DNA of 64,000 nt from Neorhizobium galegae (GCF_021391675.1 NZ_CP090095.1:4377001-4441000); one strand, 5' to 3'. Positions 53,579 to 63,676 are shown, numbered from the stretch's first letter. Translations and numbers: made by a program. Notes: generated by a model not told the origin, from the letters alone.

Positions 53579-54358
53579 TTATCGCCCGGAAATCCTGTGT
53601 CGATGCGAGGCCAGCGCGGCGGTGATCTCACCGGCTGCAAGCAAGACCTCCCGCCCGATATCCTCCACAGCGGAGCCGCGGACGTGTTCTTGAGCGATCG
53701 TTACGGAGAAGCTGGCGATGGGGCTCTGGCCCGCATCGAAGATCGGTGCCGCGAAACCGACGACACCGGGTGTCACCTCGCCATGGGCCACGGCATAACC
53801 CTTCTTGCGCACCGACTTCAGCCCGTCGAGGACGGCTTCCACGGTATCGCCGGCGCCCGCTGCCTGCCAATCGTCGAGCGTGCGATTGATCAGCGGCACC
53901 AGATTGCGGCGCGGCAGGAAGGCGACGATGGAGCGGCCGATCGCGCCGCGGCTGAGCGGCATCGGCCTCCCGCGCGGATAGCTGCTGATCGCCTCGCGGC
54001 TGGAACTGATCGAATCGACGCAGAGGATCTTTTCGCCGTACCAGCGCACCAGAAGCGCCGTGCATTCGTATCGCCCCGTGAGTTTCTGGAGGTAGGGCGC
54101 GCCGGAAAGGATGAGACTGTCGGATTTCCGCAGCAGGTAATCCATCTCCACCACCCTCGGGCCCAGCGTGAAGCCGGTATTCGGCATGGACGTGAGGAAA
54201 CCGCTGTCCTTCAGGATCTTGAGATAGCGATAGAGCGTCGGCCGGCTATAGCCCAGCTCCTCCATCAGCTCTTCCGGGGTCCATTCCAGACGGTCCTCGG
54301 TGAAAACCTCAAGAACCGCCTGAAGGCGTTCGAGACTGTTGACGGCCTTTTTTCTCAA
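53579..54358 (-). CDS. IclR-family transcriptional regulator
   Basis: A 259-residue regulator: winged HTH near the N-terminus (SLERLQAVLEVF, LMEELGYSRPTLYRYLKILK) and the IclR effector domain (PRGRPMPLSRGAIGRSIVAF, KGYAVAHGEVTPGVVGFAAP). I chose the TTG at 54358 (MRKKAVNSLERL) because GGGAGCACC lies correctly upstream and it yields the normal family length. An ATG at 54448 would add 30 unconserved-looking residues and nearly abut the lysR stop. It lies between the lysR and amidohydrolase genes, all minus strand. PcaR/PobR-like regulators of aromatic catabolism belong to this family. Confidence 0.87.
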   Translation of the reverse strand: MRKKAVNSLERLQAVLEVFTEDRLEWTPEELMEELGYSRPTLYRYLKILKDSGFLTSMPNTGFTLGPRVVEMDYLLRKSDSLILSGAPYLQKLTGRYECTALLVRWYGEKILCVDSISSSREAISSYPRGRPMPLSRGAIGRSIVAFLPRRNLVPLINRTLDDWQAAGAGDTVEAVLDGLKSVRKKGYAVAHGEVTPGVVGFAAPIFDAGQSPIASFSVTIAQEHVRGSAVEDIGREVLLAAGEITAALASHRHRISGR

Positions 54359-54454
54359 AGGTGCTCCCGCTCTTTCCTGACGGCGCGCGACATCAGACCG
54401 GCCGGACCTAAGCGGCAATAACGATAACTGCGAAAACTGCAATGGCAAGTGGTG

Positions 54455-55705
54455 CTACTCGGCCGCCTTCAGCGCAGGCAGGCGGGCACCGCCAGGCGCG
54501 CTGACTGCCGCCTCCGTCGCGACCACACGCCGGATCGCCGCCAGATATTCCGCCTGGAGAGCCGTCGGCTGCCAGTTGCGGCGGGTGGTGATGCCGATCG
54601 ACAGCGGCTTTCCCGGCACTTCGTAGTTCAGAAGCGCGAGGAACCCGGCCTTCAACTCGTGCCGGAGCTGATGGCGGGAAAGCAATGCCAGCCGATCCGT
54701 CTGCATCAGGATACCCCGCAGAGCCGTCAGCGAGCCGGTCTCGACGGTCCCTTGCATCTGCGGTCCATCGGGAAACTTCGCCGCCAGGGCATCGAACGTG
54801 CTGCGGTTGGGCGTCCCCTTGCGCGCCACCACCCATGGATAGGAGGCAAGTTCGGCAAGCGAGACATCCGCCTTGCTCGAAAGCGGATGGCCGGCACCCG
54901 CGACGACTGCCAGCCGAAAATCGAAAAGCGGCTCTTGGCACAGTGTCGGCGTCAGGCGGCTGCGCAGCGCGCCGATCAGAAAATCGATATGTCCCATTTC
55001 CAGATCGCTGAGAAGCTGCTCGTAGCTGCCTTCGAGGATCTCGAACCGCGCCAGCGGATGGGTGAGGGCCAGCGAGGCAATGGCATCGGGCACAATGGTG
55101 GTGCGCGCCATGGGCAGCGCGCCGATCGATACCAGGCCATCGAACTTGCCGCGCAGCTCCTGCACTTCCTCGGTGGCGTTGCCGAGTTCCTTCAACGAAA
55201 GGCCGGCCCAGCGGGCAACGGCGCGACCGGCACCGGTGAACCGCGTCGCGCGGCCATCGGCCTCGAAAAGGCTTGTGCCGAGGATTGCCTCCGCGTTGCG
55301 CGCCGTGCGCTGAACCGCGGCGCCCGATTGGTCGAGGATGCGCGCGGCACCCGGAAACCCTCCGGTCTGGGCAAAGGCCTGTAGGGCGCGCAGGTGGGAG
55401 ATCGTCAGCCTTGCATCGGCACCGGAGCCGCGCGAACCCGAATCCGCCTGGAGCCTCTGGCAGCCGGTCCGGATAAGATCGAGTGCCCTGAGCGACCGGG
55501 TCTGGACGACCCGGCCTGCCGGCGTCGCCATCGCATGCCCCGGCCCGCGCTCGAGAAGCCGCGTTCCAAAGCGGTCTTCGAGGCGCGAAATCGCCTGCGA
55601 GGCCGCCGGCTGGGTCACGCCGACGATATCGGCCGCCCGCGTCAGCGAGCCGGTGCGCAGGCAGGCGCAGAAAAGACGGATATGGCGCAGATTGGGATAG
55701 TCCAC
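54455..55705 (-). CDS. LysR-type regulator with two N-terminal HTH domains
   Basis: A 416-residue protein, about 110 longer than normal LysR regulators. Residues 5-64 are a standard LysR winged HTH (HIRLFCACLRTGSLTRAADI, then QPAASQAISRLEDRFGTRLL). Residues 101-165 repeat the same architecture in diverged form (LRALQAFAQTGGFPGAARIL, RNAEAILGTSLFEADG). The effector-binding domain follows (about 190-395). The start is GTG at 55705 with GGGAGG upstream. It lies 81 bp after metF in the same direction. Probably controls the O-demethylation/ring-cleavage genes (inference). Confidence 0.88.
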   Translation of the reverse strand: MDYPNLRHIRLFCACLRTGSLTRAADIVGVTQPAASQAISRLEDRFGTRLLERGPGHAMATPAGRVVQTRSLRALDLIRTGCQRLQADSGSRGSGADARLTISHLRALQAFAQTGGFPGAARILDQSGAAVQRTARNAEAILGTSLFEADGRATRFTGAGRAVARWAGLSLKELGNATEEVQELRGKFDGLVSIGALPMARTTIVPDAIASLALTHPLARFEILEGSYEQLLSDLEMGHIDFLIGALRSRLTPTLCQEPLFDFRLAVVAGAGHPLSSKADVSLAELASYPWVVARKGTPNRSTFDALAAKFPDGPQMQGTVETGSLTALRGILMQTDRLALLSRHQLRHELKAGFLALLNYEVPGKPLSIGITTRRNWQPTALQAEYLAAIRRVVATEAAVSAPGGARLPALKAAE

Positions 55706-55750
55706 GTGTCTGTCCTCCCCTGCCTTTCTCCTCCCGGCAGCGGGTCGAAA

Positions 55751-55775
55751 CGGAGCAAGTCCGGCACTTGCCCCG
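55751..55775 (-). terminator. Hairpin downstream of metF
   Basis: Ten-bp stem with one mismatch (cggagcaagt paired with acttgccccg) and a 5-base loop, in the metF-lysR gap. Only TTT follows on the minus strand, so a weak terminator at best. Confidence 0.4.
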
Positions 55776-55786
55776 CTTCGGTTAAT

Positions 55787-56710
55787 TCACGGTGCGACGT
55801 TGCGCTCGCCGGTCAGCTGTTCGTTCATCCATTCCCCGCTGGCACGGATGCCACCGAGCGGGAAGACATGGATCTGCTGGATCAGGCTTTCCGGATGGGA
55901 AGCCTTGTAGTCGGCGATCTCGGTCAGCACTTCGGTCGGCTCGTAGGGAACCAGGAGCTTGCTGAGATCCATTGCGCGCTTCTGCAGCACGCCGAGCGAG
56001 GGGCCGACACCGCAGGCGATGGCGAACTTGATGAGCGTCTGCAGCTTGGTCGGGCCGGCAATCCCGAGATGGATTGGTAGTTTGACCCCGGCGGCAGCGA
56101 TGCGCTCCGCCCAGGCGATGACCGGCTTGGCATCGAAGGCGAACTGCGTGGCGATCGCCATCTCCGCATCGGTGCGCTCGGAATAGGCCTGCTTGAACTT
56201 CAACGCCTCGTCGACGATCCTGTAACCGCCGTCCTTGTCGATGTCCTTATTGCCTTCCGGGTGGCCGGCGACATGCAGCCGCTTGAAGCCGTAGCGGTCG
56301 AACAGGCCGGTCTCGATCAGCTGGATGGAACTGTCGAAATCGCCGGCAGGCGTCGAAACGCCGCCGCCGAGCAGCAGCGCCTGCTCCACGCCCGCCTCGT
56401 TTCTGTAGCGCTTGATCCAGTCCTCCAGGATCGCATGGCTTGGAATGATACGGGAGGGAAAATGCGGCATGACGGGGAAACCGTCTTCGTGCAGGCGCCT
56501 TGCGGTCTGCACCATGTCCTCGATCGGCGTCCCGTCGATATGGGCGATATAGACCCGCGTGCCCTTCGGCAGCAGGGCCTTGAAATCTTCGATCTTGGCC
56601 GCGGTGCGCGGCATGACTTCGATGGAATAGCCGTCAATAAGGTCCCTGAAGCTGGCCGGCTCCACGGACTTTTCTTCCTGCTTGCCCCTGAACAAATTCA
56701 AAAGTGCCAT
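55787..56710 (-). CDS. metF: Methylenetetrahydrofolate reductase family protein
   Basis: A 307-residue soluble MTHFR TIM-barrel protein: SIEVMPRTAAKIEDFKALL at the start, RVYIAHIDGTPIEDMVQTAR, PHFPSRIIPSHAIL, ALLLGGGVSTPAGDF and VAGHPEGNKDIDKDGG, the last matching the substrate loop of MetF proteins. Next to a LigM-like demethylase its likely job is to oxidise 5-methyl-THF back to methylene-THF so that tetrahydrofolate can accept more methyl groups, as proposed for ligM-metF in Sphingobium SYK-6. GGGGGGAGG precedes the ATG. It is separated from ligM by 92 bp containing two hairpins. Confidence 0.85.
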   Translation of the reverse strand: MALLNLFRGKQEEKSVEPASFRDLIDGYSIEVMPRTAAKIEDFKALLPKGTRVYIAHIDGTPIEDMVQTARRLHEDGFPVMPHFPSRIIPSHAILEDWIKRYRNEAGVEQALLLGGGVSTPAGDFDSSIQLIETGLFDRYGFKRLHVAGHPEGNKDIDKDGGYRIVDEALKFKQAYSERTDAEMAIATQFAFDAKPVIAWAERIAAAGVKLPIHLGIAGPTKLQTLIKFAIACGVGPSLGVLQKRAMDLSKLLVPYEPTEVLTEIADYKASHPESLIQQIHVFPLGGIRASGEWMNEQLTGERNVAP

Positions 56711-56738
56711 TGTTGATCCTCCCCCCGTTTAGCCAATG

Positions 56739-56795
56739 AAAAACGTCCGGTCAGACGGACGGAGCGGCGTGCGAGAACAACCCGTTCTCGCACGC
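56739..56795 (-). terminator. Tandem hairpins with T-run between ligM and metF
   Basis: Reading the minus strand: a perfect 13-bp stem (56765-56795, loop of 5), then a 6-bp stem (56744-56761) followed at once by TTTTT. Located right after the ligM stop, this should end or attenuate transcription before metF. Confidence 0.75.
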
Positions 56796-56802
56796 CCATC
56801 GA

Positions 56803-58288
<1,486 letters not shown>

Positions 58289-58375
58289 GGGGAAATATTC
58301 GGCAGGCTGACGATCGCCTCCGGATAGTAAACCGAAGGCTTCCGACCATCAAAACCTGCGGCAGGCGGTCGGGTC

Positions 58376-59110
58376 TCAGGAGTTGAGGAGCACCAGGCCG
58401 GGAACGGTCAGCATCAGTTCCGGATCCTCGAACACGGCGTATTCGAGGTTCTTGCGGGCGATGCGGGCATGTTCGCGGGCGATGAATTCCGCCCGCGCGC
58501 CCTCGCGCCCGGCGATCGCCGACACCAAAGTGCGATGCTGTTCCTGCGCGATATGCAGCGATTGGCGGAAGGCTGCCACGTGGGCGCGGCCCGACAGGAA
58601 TGCCGATGGCGACGCGAACGGCAGCCGTGTCGCGCGCTCGACCTCCCGCTGGATTACCGTGCTGCCGGAGAGCTCGACCAGCACCACATGAAACCTTGCG
58701 TTCGCCTCCGAATAGGCTTCCAGATCCACGTCGTCCGCAGCTTCACCGAAACAATCGTCGAGCCGGGCCTGGATTTCCCGAAGCTGATCCAATCCTGCCT
58801 GGGAGACGCCGCGTTCGGCGGCAAGCCGCGCCGCGGTCCCTTCCAGCACGCCGCGCAGCTCGATCGCGTCGACGGCATCCGCATAGGTGAAGCTTCGGAC
58901 CACGAAACCGCCATTCGCCAACCGGTCGAGCAGCCCCTCTTCCGCAAGGCGCGACATCACCTCGCGCACCGGCGTCCGGGAAATCTGCAGCGTCTCGGCC
59001 AGCGACACTTCGAACAGCCGGGTGCCGCCGGGATAGTCGCCGCTGAGGATTTTCTTGCGCAGTTCCATCAGCGCGCGCATCGTGTGGGTCGTTCTCGAGG
59101 TCTCTTCCAA
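58376..59110 (-). CDS. GntR-family regulator, FCD subfamily
   Basis: A regulator of about 244 residues. The winged HTH (MELRKKILSGDYPGGTRLFE, SLAETLQISRTPVREVMSRL, VRSFTYADAVD) is followed by the FCD ligand domain (AIELRGVLEGTAARLAAERG, ANARFHVVLVELSG, EQHRTLVSAIAGREGARAEF), whose His/Asp pattern usually binds metal plus a carboxylate. Start is uncertain: TTG at 59110 with AAAGG upstream, or TTG at 59164 with no clear site. TGTATACA-type sites lie upstream of both gntR and ligM, so it probably represses itself and ligM. It sits between DUF1932 and ligM, same strand. Confidence 0.88.
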   Translation of the reverse strand: MEETSRTTHTMRALMELRKKILSGDYPGGTRLFEVSLAETLQISRTPVREVMSRLAEEGLLDRLANGGFVVRSFTYADAVDAIELRGVLEGTAARLAAERGVSQAGLDQLREIQARLDDCFGEAADDVDLEAYSEANARFHVVLVELSGSTVIQREVERATRLPFASPSAFLSGRAHVAAFRQSLHIAQEQHRTLVSAIAGREGARAEFIAREHARIARKNLEYAVFEDPELMLTVPGLVLLNS

Positions 59111-59199
59111 ATCCGCACCTTTGCCTGAGACAAGCCGGCGCAACCTCCGCCTGTCGATCTGCAAATCTTAGCCACATCTGATGGATTGGCCAAGCCTCA

Positions 59200-59207
59200 T
59201 GTATACA
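59200..59207. promoter_or_regulatory. TGTATACA operator upstream of gntR
   Basis: Perfect 8-bp core identical to the ligM operator core, about 90 bp before the chosen gntR start. Confidence 0.6.
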
Positions 59208-59259
59208 GAGGGCTAAGGCTGTGGATGACGGTGCGGGTTTGGAGTGGAAAAGCATGCCG

Positions 59260-59267
59260 CGTATACA
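59260..59267. promoter_or_regulatory. CGTATACA, second operator-like site upstream of gntR
   Basis: One mismatch from TGTATACA, centred 60 bp from the perfect copy at 59200-59207. The spacing is close to six helical turns, which would allow cooperative or looped binding. Confidence 0.5.
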
Positions 59268-59291
59268 AGGCAACGCGCTGAAGAGGCGAGC

Positions 59292-60164
59292 TTATTTGCC
59301 TTGACGCCGAGCCGAAAGGACCCGCGCAACAGTTTCCCTGAGATCGCCGGCCGGCTTCACGCCGCTGGCCGCCATCTCGTCCTGGACGGCGGCAATCTCG
59401 CGGGCAAGACCGCCGTTCAGCCCCAGCGCATCCAGCGTAACGCCGCTTTCACGCATCTCGGCGGCCCGGCGGCGGCCGTGGCGGGTGGTGCGCTCGAACT
59501 GGTAATCCGGGAATTTCGACCAATCGAGACCCGGAAAGCTCTGGGAGAGCGAGGTTAAAATTTCCTCGAAGCAGCCCGAGGCCTCTGCCGCGAGCAGCGC
59601 CTCGACAGTGATTGCTTCAAGACCTTTCACGAACACGGAACGCACCATCTTGATGGCTGTCGCAGAGCCGACTGCTTCTCCGGCGACATCGGCGCTGAAG
59701 CCGAGACCGCGAAAACGCTCCAGAAGTTCGGCCGCGTTCTTGCCGGCAATCAGAACCGGCGTCGCATGGCCCTTCGGATGGACCGGGGCCATGACGGCCA
59801 TGTCGAGATAGTCGGCACCCGTTTCGTTGATAAGCGCGGCAGTCTCGCGCTTGCGGCCCGGGGAGACGGAATTGATGTCGATCAGCAGCGCGCCCTGGCC
59901 GAGATGCGGCGCGATGGACTTCGCGGCAATCAGGCTCTGGTCGGCGGTGACCGCGCTGAAGATCCATTCGGCATCGGCAAGACCCGCAGGCGACGCTTCC
60001 GGCCTGACGCCACGGCTTGTCATCGCTGCCTGCATCTCACCCGCCTTGGCGGCATTGTCGAGCAGCAGGTCATAGGCACGGAATTCGCCATTCTCGAGCT
60101 TCGGCGCCAGGCTGTCATGGAAGGCGCGTGCCGCTTCGCCAAAACCCAGAAATGCGATCCTCAT
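59292..60164 (-). CDS. NAD(P)-binding dehydrogenase, DUF1932 / 6-phosphogluconate dehydrogenase-like
   Basis: A 290-residue two-domain protein. N-terminal Rossmann fold begins MRIAFLGFGEAARAFHD (GxGxxA-type). LLIDINSVSPGRKRETAALI and DYLDMAVMAPVHPKG correspond to the substrate loop of beta-hydroxyacid dehydrogenases, and ATAIKMVRSVFVKGLEA carries the catalytic lysine region. The C-terminal helical half is DUF1932. It lies 15 bp after galD in the ring-cleavage operon. It may oxidise or reduce an intermediate such as a 2-hydroxy acid or a semialdehyde; the substrate is not identifiable by eye. Confidence 0.85.
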   Translation of the reverse strand: MRIAFLGFGEAARAFHDSLAPKLENGEFRAYDLLLDNAAKAGEMQAAMTSRGVRPEASPAGLADAEWIFSAVTADQSLIAAKSIAPHLGQGALLIDINSVSPGRKRETAALINETGADYLDMAVMAPVHPKGHATPVLIAGKNAAELLERFRGLGFSADVAGEAVGSATAIKMVRSVFVKGLEAITVEALLAAEASGCFEEILTSLSQSFPGLDWSKFPDYQFERTTRHGRRRAAEMRESGVTLDALGLNGGLAREIAAVQDEMAASGVKPAGDLRETVARVLSARRQGK

Positions 60165-60179
60165 GCCCGTGTCCTACTC

Positions 60180-61235
60180 TCAGTCGCCGAAAACCACGCC
60201 GTCGAAAAGCTTGCGCGCCGTGCGCAACACCGCCGCACGATAGACCTCGCCATCCTTCATGGTGACGATGACGCTCATCTCGCCGGTCGGATGCTCGATC
60301 GACAGCAGCTTCTCGTCGCCTTCCGGAATGACGGCCAGTTCGGAAGCCGGACCTTCCGGCAGAAGGCAGGCGGTCGCAACGCTGACCGCGCCGAGCACGC
60401 CGATCGCATCATGGCACGTATGCGGGATGAAGGTGCGGGTCGAGATCGCCCCGCCCGCCGCCGGCGCAGAGACCATGGTCATCTTCGGCACGGATTTTTT
60501 GGCGACGTCACCGAGATTCATCATCGGCCCGGCTTTCAACCGGATCGCCTCCAGCTTGGCGCGCAGTTCCTGGTTCGCTTCGAGATCCTTCGGGCTTTCC
60601 GTTCCGGCAATCCCGAGCACGTCGCCGCGCATGACGACACAGGGCATGCCATTGTCGATCAGCGTGCAGGCGACGCCTTCGATCACGTCGACCGCATTCC
60701 CGGTCGGCAGCAGCGCGCCGCAGGAGGAACCGGCCGTATCGGCAAACACGATCGGCACCGGCGCGGAGGTTCCCGGCACGCCGTCGATCCGGGCATCACC
60801 CTTGTAGGTCACCTGGCCGCCGGGTGTTTCGATCGTCGCGATGGCGATCTGCCCGGTATTTTCCATGAAGATCGAGACTTCGGTCTTTTCGCCCTTGGCG
60901 GCCACCAGCCCGCGCTCGATGGCGAAAGGCCCGATGCCGGCGAGGATATTGCCGCAATTCTGCGCATCGGTCACGATCGGCTGGTCGACGAAGACCTGCA
61001 GGAAAAGATAGTCGACATCGACCCCTTCCCGCTCGGACTTCCGGACCACCGCCACCTTGGAGGTCAGCGGGTGGGCACCGCCCATGCCGTCGATCTGGCG
61101 GGGGTCGGGCGATCCCATCACCCGCAGCAGGAAATTGTCACGGTCGGCCGGCAGGTCCGAGGCGAGGAAATACCCGCCCTTGGAGGTGCCGCCCCGCATC
61201 CACATGCAGCGGACGCCGGTTTCAGTGTCACTCAT
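60180..61235 (-). CDS. galD: 4-oxalomesaconate tautomerase (PrpF family)
   Basis: A 351-residue PrpF-fold isomerase. Family motifs: MWMRGGTSKGGYFLASDLP at the start, IDGMGGAHPLTSKVAVV, the catalytic-cysteine region DAQNCGNILAGIGPFAIE, SSCGALLPTGNAVD and FIPHTCHDAIGVLGAVS. The N-terminus and length fit GalD of Pseudomonas putida, which interconverts keto and enol forms of 4-oxalomesaconate after gallate ring cleavage. The neighbouring hydratase and aldolase strongly support this call over methylaconitate isomerase. GGGAG precedes the ATG. Confidence 0.9.
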   Translation of the reverse strand: MSDTETGVRCMWMRGGTSKGGYFLASDLPADRDNFLLRVMGSPDPRQIDGMGGAHPLTSKVAVVRKSEREGVDVDYLFLQVFVDQPIVTDAQNCGNILAGIGPFAIERGLVAAKGEKTEVSIFMENTGQIAIATIETPGGQVTYKGDARIDGVPGTSAPVPIVFADTAGSSCGALLPTGNAVDVIEGVACTLIDNGMPCVVMRGDVLGIAGTESPKDLEANQELRAKLEAIRLKAGPMMNLGDVAKKSVPKMTMVSAPAAGGAISTRTFIPHTCHDAIGVLGAVSVATACLLPEGPASELAVIPEGDEKLLSIEHPTGEMSVIVTMKDGEVYRAAVLRTARKLFDGVVFGD

Positions 61236-61287
61236 CTCGATCTCCCTTCTTCTCCCGCCCGGGAGAAGAGAAAGCGGCCTCCACCGC

Positions 61288-61959
61288 TCAGATATACTTC
61301 AGGCCTTTTTCGGCGAGCTTGCCGCGCATGTCGTAGATATCGAGGCCGAGTTCGCCGGCGGCGAGCCGCTTGCGCTTGTCCTCTTCGGCAGCGACACGGG
61401 CTTCCGCCTTCTTGGCAACCGCTTCGGCTTCCTCGCGGGCAACCACGCAGACGCCATCGTCATCGGCAACGATCACGTCGCCCGGCCGGACATAGGCGCC
61501 GGCGCAGACGACCGGAATGTTGACCGACCCGAGCGTTTCCTTGACCGTGCCCTGGGCATAGACCGCCTTCGACCAGACCGGGAATTTCATCTGGGTCAGA
61601 TCGACCACGTCACGCACGCCGGCATCGATGATCAGGCCCTTGCAGCCACGCGCCTGGGCGGAGGTGGCAAGCAGATCGCCAAAGTAGCCGTCTTCGCAGG
61701 GGCTGGTCGGCGCGAGCAGCAGGATGTCGCCGGCCCTCAACTGCTCGATCGCCACGTGCAGCATCCAGTTGTCGCCCGGAGGCGCCGAGATGGTGACGGC
61801 GCTCGCCGCAAGGCGCGCACCCGGATAGATCGGCCGCATGTAGCTGGCGAGCAGGCCCTTGCGGCCCTGCGCTTCATGCACCGTGGCAACACCGCAGGCG
61901 GCCAGCCGGTCGATGACCGACTGATCCGCGCGTTCGATATTCTGGACGACGACCGACAT
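61288..61959 (-). CDS. ligK: 4-carboxy-4-hydroxy-2-oxoadipate aldolase / oxaloacetate decarboxylase
   Basis: A 223-residue class II aldolase of the RraA-like HMG/CHA family. It has [20 protein letters not shown], the metal and substrate loop [34 protein letters not shown] (conserved Arg-Asp) and the C-terminal helix [18 protein letters not shown]. It splits CHA to pyruvate and oxaloacetate, the last step of the protocatechuate 4,5-cleavage and gallate routes. GGGGGATG precedes the ATG. Flanked by galB (16 bp) and galD (52 bp). Also known as galC in Pseudomonas. Confidence 0.93.
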   Translation of the reverse strand: MSVVVQNIERADQSVIDRLAACGVATVHEAQGRKGLLASYMRPIYPGARLAASAVTISAPPGDNWMLHVAIEQLRAGDILLLAPTSPCEDGYFGDLLATSAQARGCKGLIIDAGVRDVVDLTQMKFPVWSKAVYAQGTVKETLGSVNIPVVCAGAYVRPGDVIVADDDGVCVVAREEAEAVAKKAEARVAAEEDKRKRLAAGELGLDIYDMRGKLAEKGLKYI

Positions 61960-61975
61960 CAGAGTTCATCCCCCA

Positions 61976-62704
61976 TCAAAGTTCATCGACAGTGCGCGGG
62001 AAGACCGATTGGAAGCCTTCCGCGTGGGTCGACTTGCGTCCGCTGGCCTGGCCGCCGGAATTGCGCATGAAGTGGTTGCCGCGGTTCTCGGCGACATTCT
62101 TGTAGAAGTGCCAGAGATGTTCCTGGCCTTCCATGCACTGGATGGCCGCCCACTTCTTTTCCCAGACGGGAGAGATGTCGAGGAAGACATCCGGCTTCCA
62201 TTCCATCTGTTCGGTCTGATGCGGCTCGAACAGGTAGAGCTGCGGCGCGCCAAGAATCTTTTCGCCGGGATTGTGGCCCCAGGCCTGGGCGATCATGCGG
62301 GCTTCGATCGCAACCTGCGTCGCATACATGTGGTCGGTATTGTAAGGGTCCCACTTGGAATGGGAGAGCATGAATTCCGGCTGAACCTTGCGGATCACGT
62401 CGACCAGCTTGAACTTGGCCTCCTGGTCCACGACCAGCGGATAGTCGCCGAGATCGAAGAACTGGATGTCGGTGACGTTAAGCGCCTTGGCAGCATTTTC
62501 TGCTTCCCTGCGGCGCTCCGTCTTCACCTTTTCGAGCGTCATGCCCGGGTTCTTCCAGAGCTTGGCGCTTTCGCCGCGCTCGCCATAGGACAGGCAGATG
62601 ACGGTGACGTCGTAGCCCTTTTCCTCGTGAAGCGCGATCGCGCCGCCGCAACGCCAGACGAAATCCGCCGAATGGGCGCTGATGACCAATGCTGTCTTTG
62701 CCAT
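61976..62704 (-). CDS. galB: 4-oxalomesaconate hydratase (PIG-L/LmbE fold)
   Basis: A 242-residue zinc protein of the PIG-L deacetylase superfamily. Instead of the usual AHPDDE it has VISAHSADFVWRCGGAIAL, the variant typical of GalB of Pseudomonas putida, which hydrates 4-oxalomesaconate to CHA rather than deacetylating. Other matching parts: VICLSYGERGESAKLW, LGDYPLVVD, LSHSKWDPYNTDHMYAT and LFEPHQTEQMEWKPD. AAGAGG precedes the ATG. Lies between the dioxygenase and ligK genes with 15-16 bp gaps, so translation is likely coupled. Confidence 0.92.
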   Translation of the reverse strand: MAKTALVISAHSADFVWRCGGAIALHEEKGYDVTVICLSYGERGESAKLWKNPGMTLEKVKTERRREAENAAKALNVTDIQFFDLGDYPLVVDQEAKFKLVDVIRKVQPEFMLSHSKWDPYNTDHMYATQVAIEARMIAQAWGHNPGEKILGAPQLYLFEPHQTEQMEWKPDVFLDISPVWEKKWAAIQCMEGQEHLWHFYKNVAENRGNHFMRNSGGQASGRKSTHAEGFQSVFPRTVDEL

Positions 62705-62719
62705 GGGATGCCTCTTGAC

Positions 62720-63676
62720 TTACTTGTGCGCCACCGGCGGCGTGCCGTGCGTGTGGAAGGTTTCGATCGTCTTCATGCCCCAGGCCTGGCCTTTCTTGCG
62801 GTCGGCTTCGGTCCAGACGACCGGCTTCCAGTCCGGCCGCAGGATCAGGCGGGCGCCTGCATTGGCGAGCTCGACGCGGTTGCCGGCGGGCTCCCAGACG
62901 TAGAGGAAGAACGTGCCCTGGATCGCATGCTTGTGGGGGCCTGATTCGATGTGAACGCCGTTTTCCAGGAAGATGTCTGCGGCGCGCAGGATGTCCTCGC
63001 GCTGGTCGCAGGCATAGGTGACATGGTGGAAACGGCCATGCGAACCGGTATGGTCCTCGGAGCAGGCGAGATCATAGGTCTTGTTGTTGATGGTGAACCA
63101 GCAGCCGCCGAGACGGCCGTTGTCGAGCTGGATCATCTCGGTAACCCGGCTGCCCAGAGCCGTGGTCATGAATTCGCGGATCAGGCTGACATCGGCGGCA
63201 AGCAGATTGACGTGGTCGAGGCGGCGCGGGCTCGCACCGCGGCCATGGTAACGCTGGGCGATGTTCTTCAGCGCCGGCTTTTCTTCCGGCGGCGCCACAT
63301 ATTCCCTGGTGTCCCAGTAGAGCTCGAACAGATGGCCGTCAGGGCTCTTGAACTGGTAGGCCCGACCGTGACCAAGATCACCTTCGGTCCAGCCGACGCC
63401 CCAGCCCTTTTCCTCGATTACCCTGACGCGGCGCTCAAGCGCTTCGGCGGACGAGGTGCGATAGGCGATGTGGCCGACACCGGTCGTGTGATGCCTGGTG
63501 AGCTTCAGCGTGTGGAACTCGTAGTCGTCATAGGCGCGCAGATAGACGCTGTCGCCTTCACGGCCGCTTTCGGTCAGCCCGTAGACACGGGTGAAAAAGT
63601 CGAGCGACTCGTCGAAACGGTCTGAATAGAGCTCGACGTGGCCGAGATGGGCAACATCATAACAGGGTTCGGTCAT
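62720..63676 (-). CDS. Type I extradiol (catechol 2,3-dioxygenase-like, VOC fold) ring-cleavage dioxygenase
   Basis: A 318-residue two-domain VOC protein. N-terminal domain: VAHLGHVELYSDRFDESLDF and HLFELYWDTREY. C-terminal catalytic domain: iron ligands predicted as H155 (RLDHVNLL), one of H217/H218 (GRFHHVTY) and E269 (GNRVELA), the 2-His-1-carboxylate triad. It opens a catechol-type ring next to the hydroxyls. First gene of the operon galB-ligK-galD-DUF1932. Known gallate and protocatechuate 4,5-dioxygenases are the unrelated type II (LigAB/GalA) fold, so this enzyme's substrate is not obvious. AGGAAAAG precedes the ATG. Confidence 0.88.
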   Translation of the reverse strand: MTEPCYDVAHLGHVELYSDRFDESLDFFTRVYGLTESGREGDSVYLRAYDDYEFHTLKLTRHHTTGVGHIAYRTSSAEALERRVRVIEEKGWGVGWTEGDLGHGRAYQFKSPDGHLFELYWDTREYVAPPEEKPALKNIAQRYHGRGASPRRLDHVNLLAADVSLIREFMTTALGSRVTEMIQLDNGRLGGCWFTINNKTYDLACSEDHTGSHGRFHHVTYACDQREDILRAADIFLENGVHIESGPHKHAIQGTFFLYVWEPAGNRVELANAGARLILRPDWKPVVWTEADRKKGQAWGMKTIETFHTHGTPPVAHK

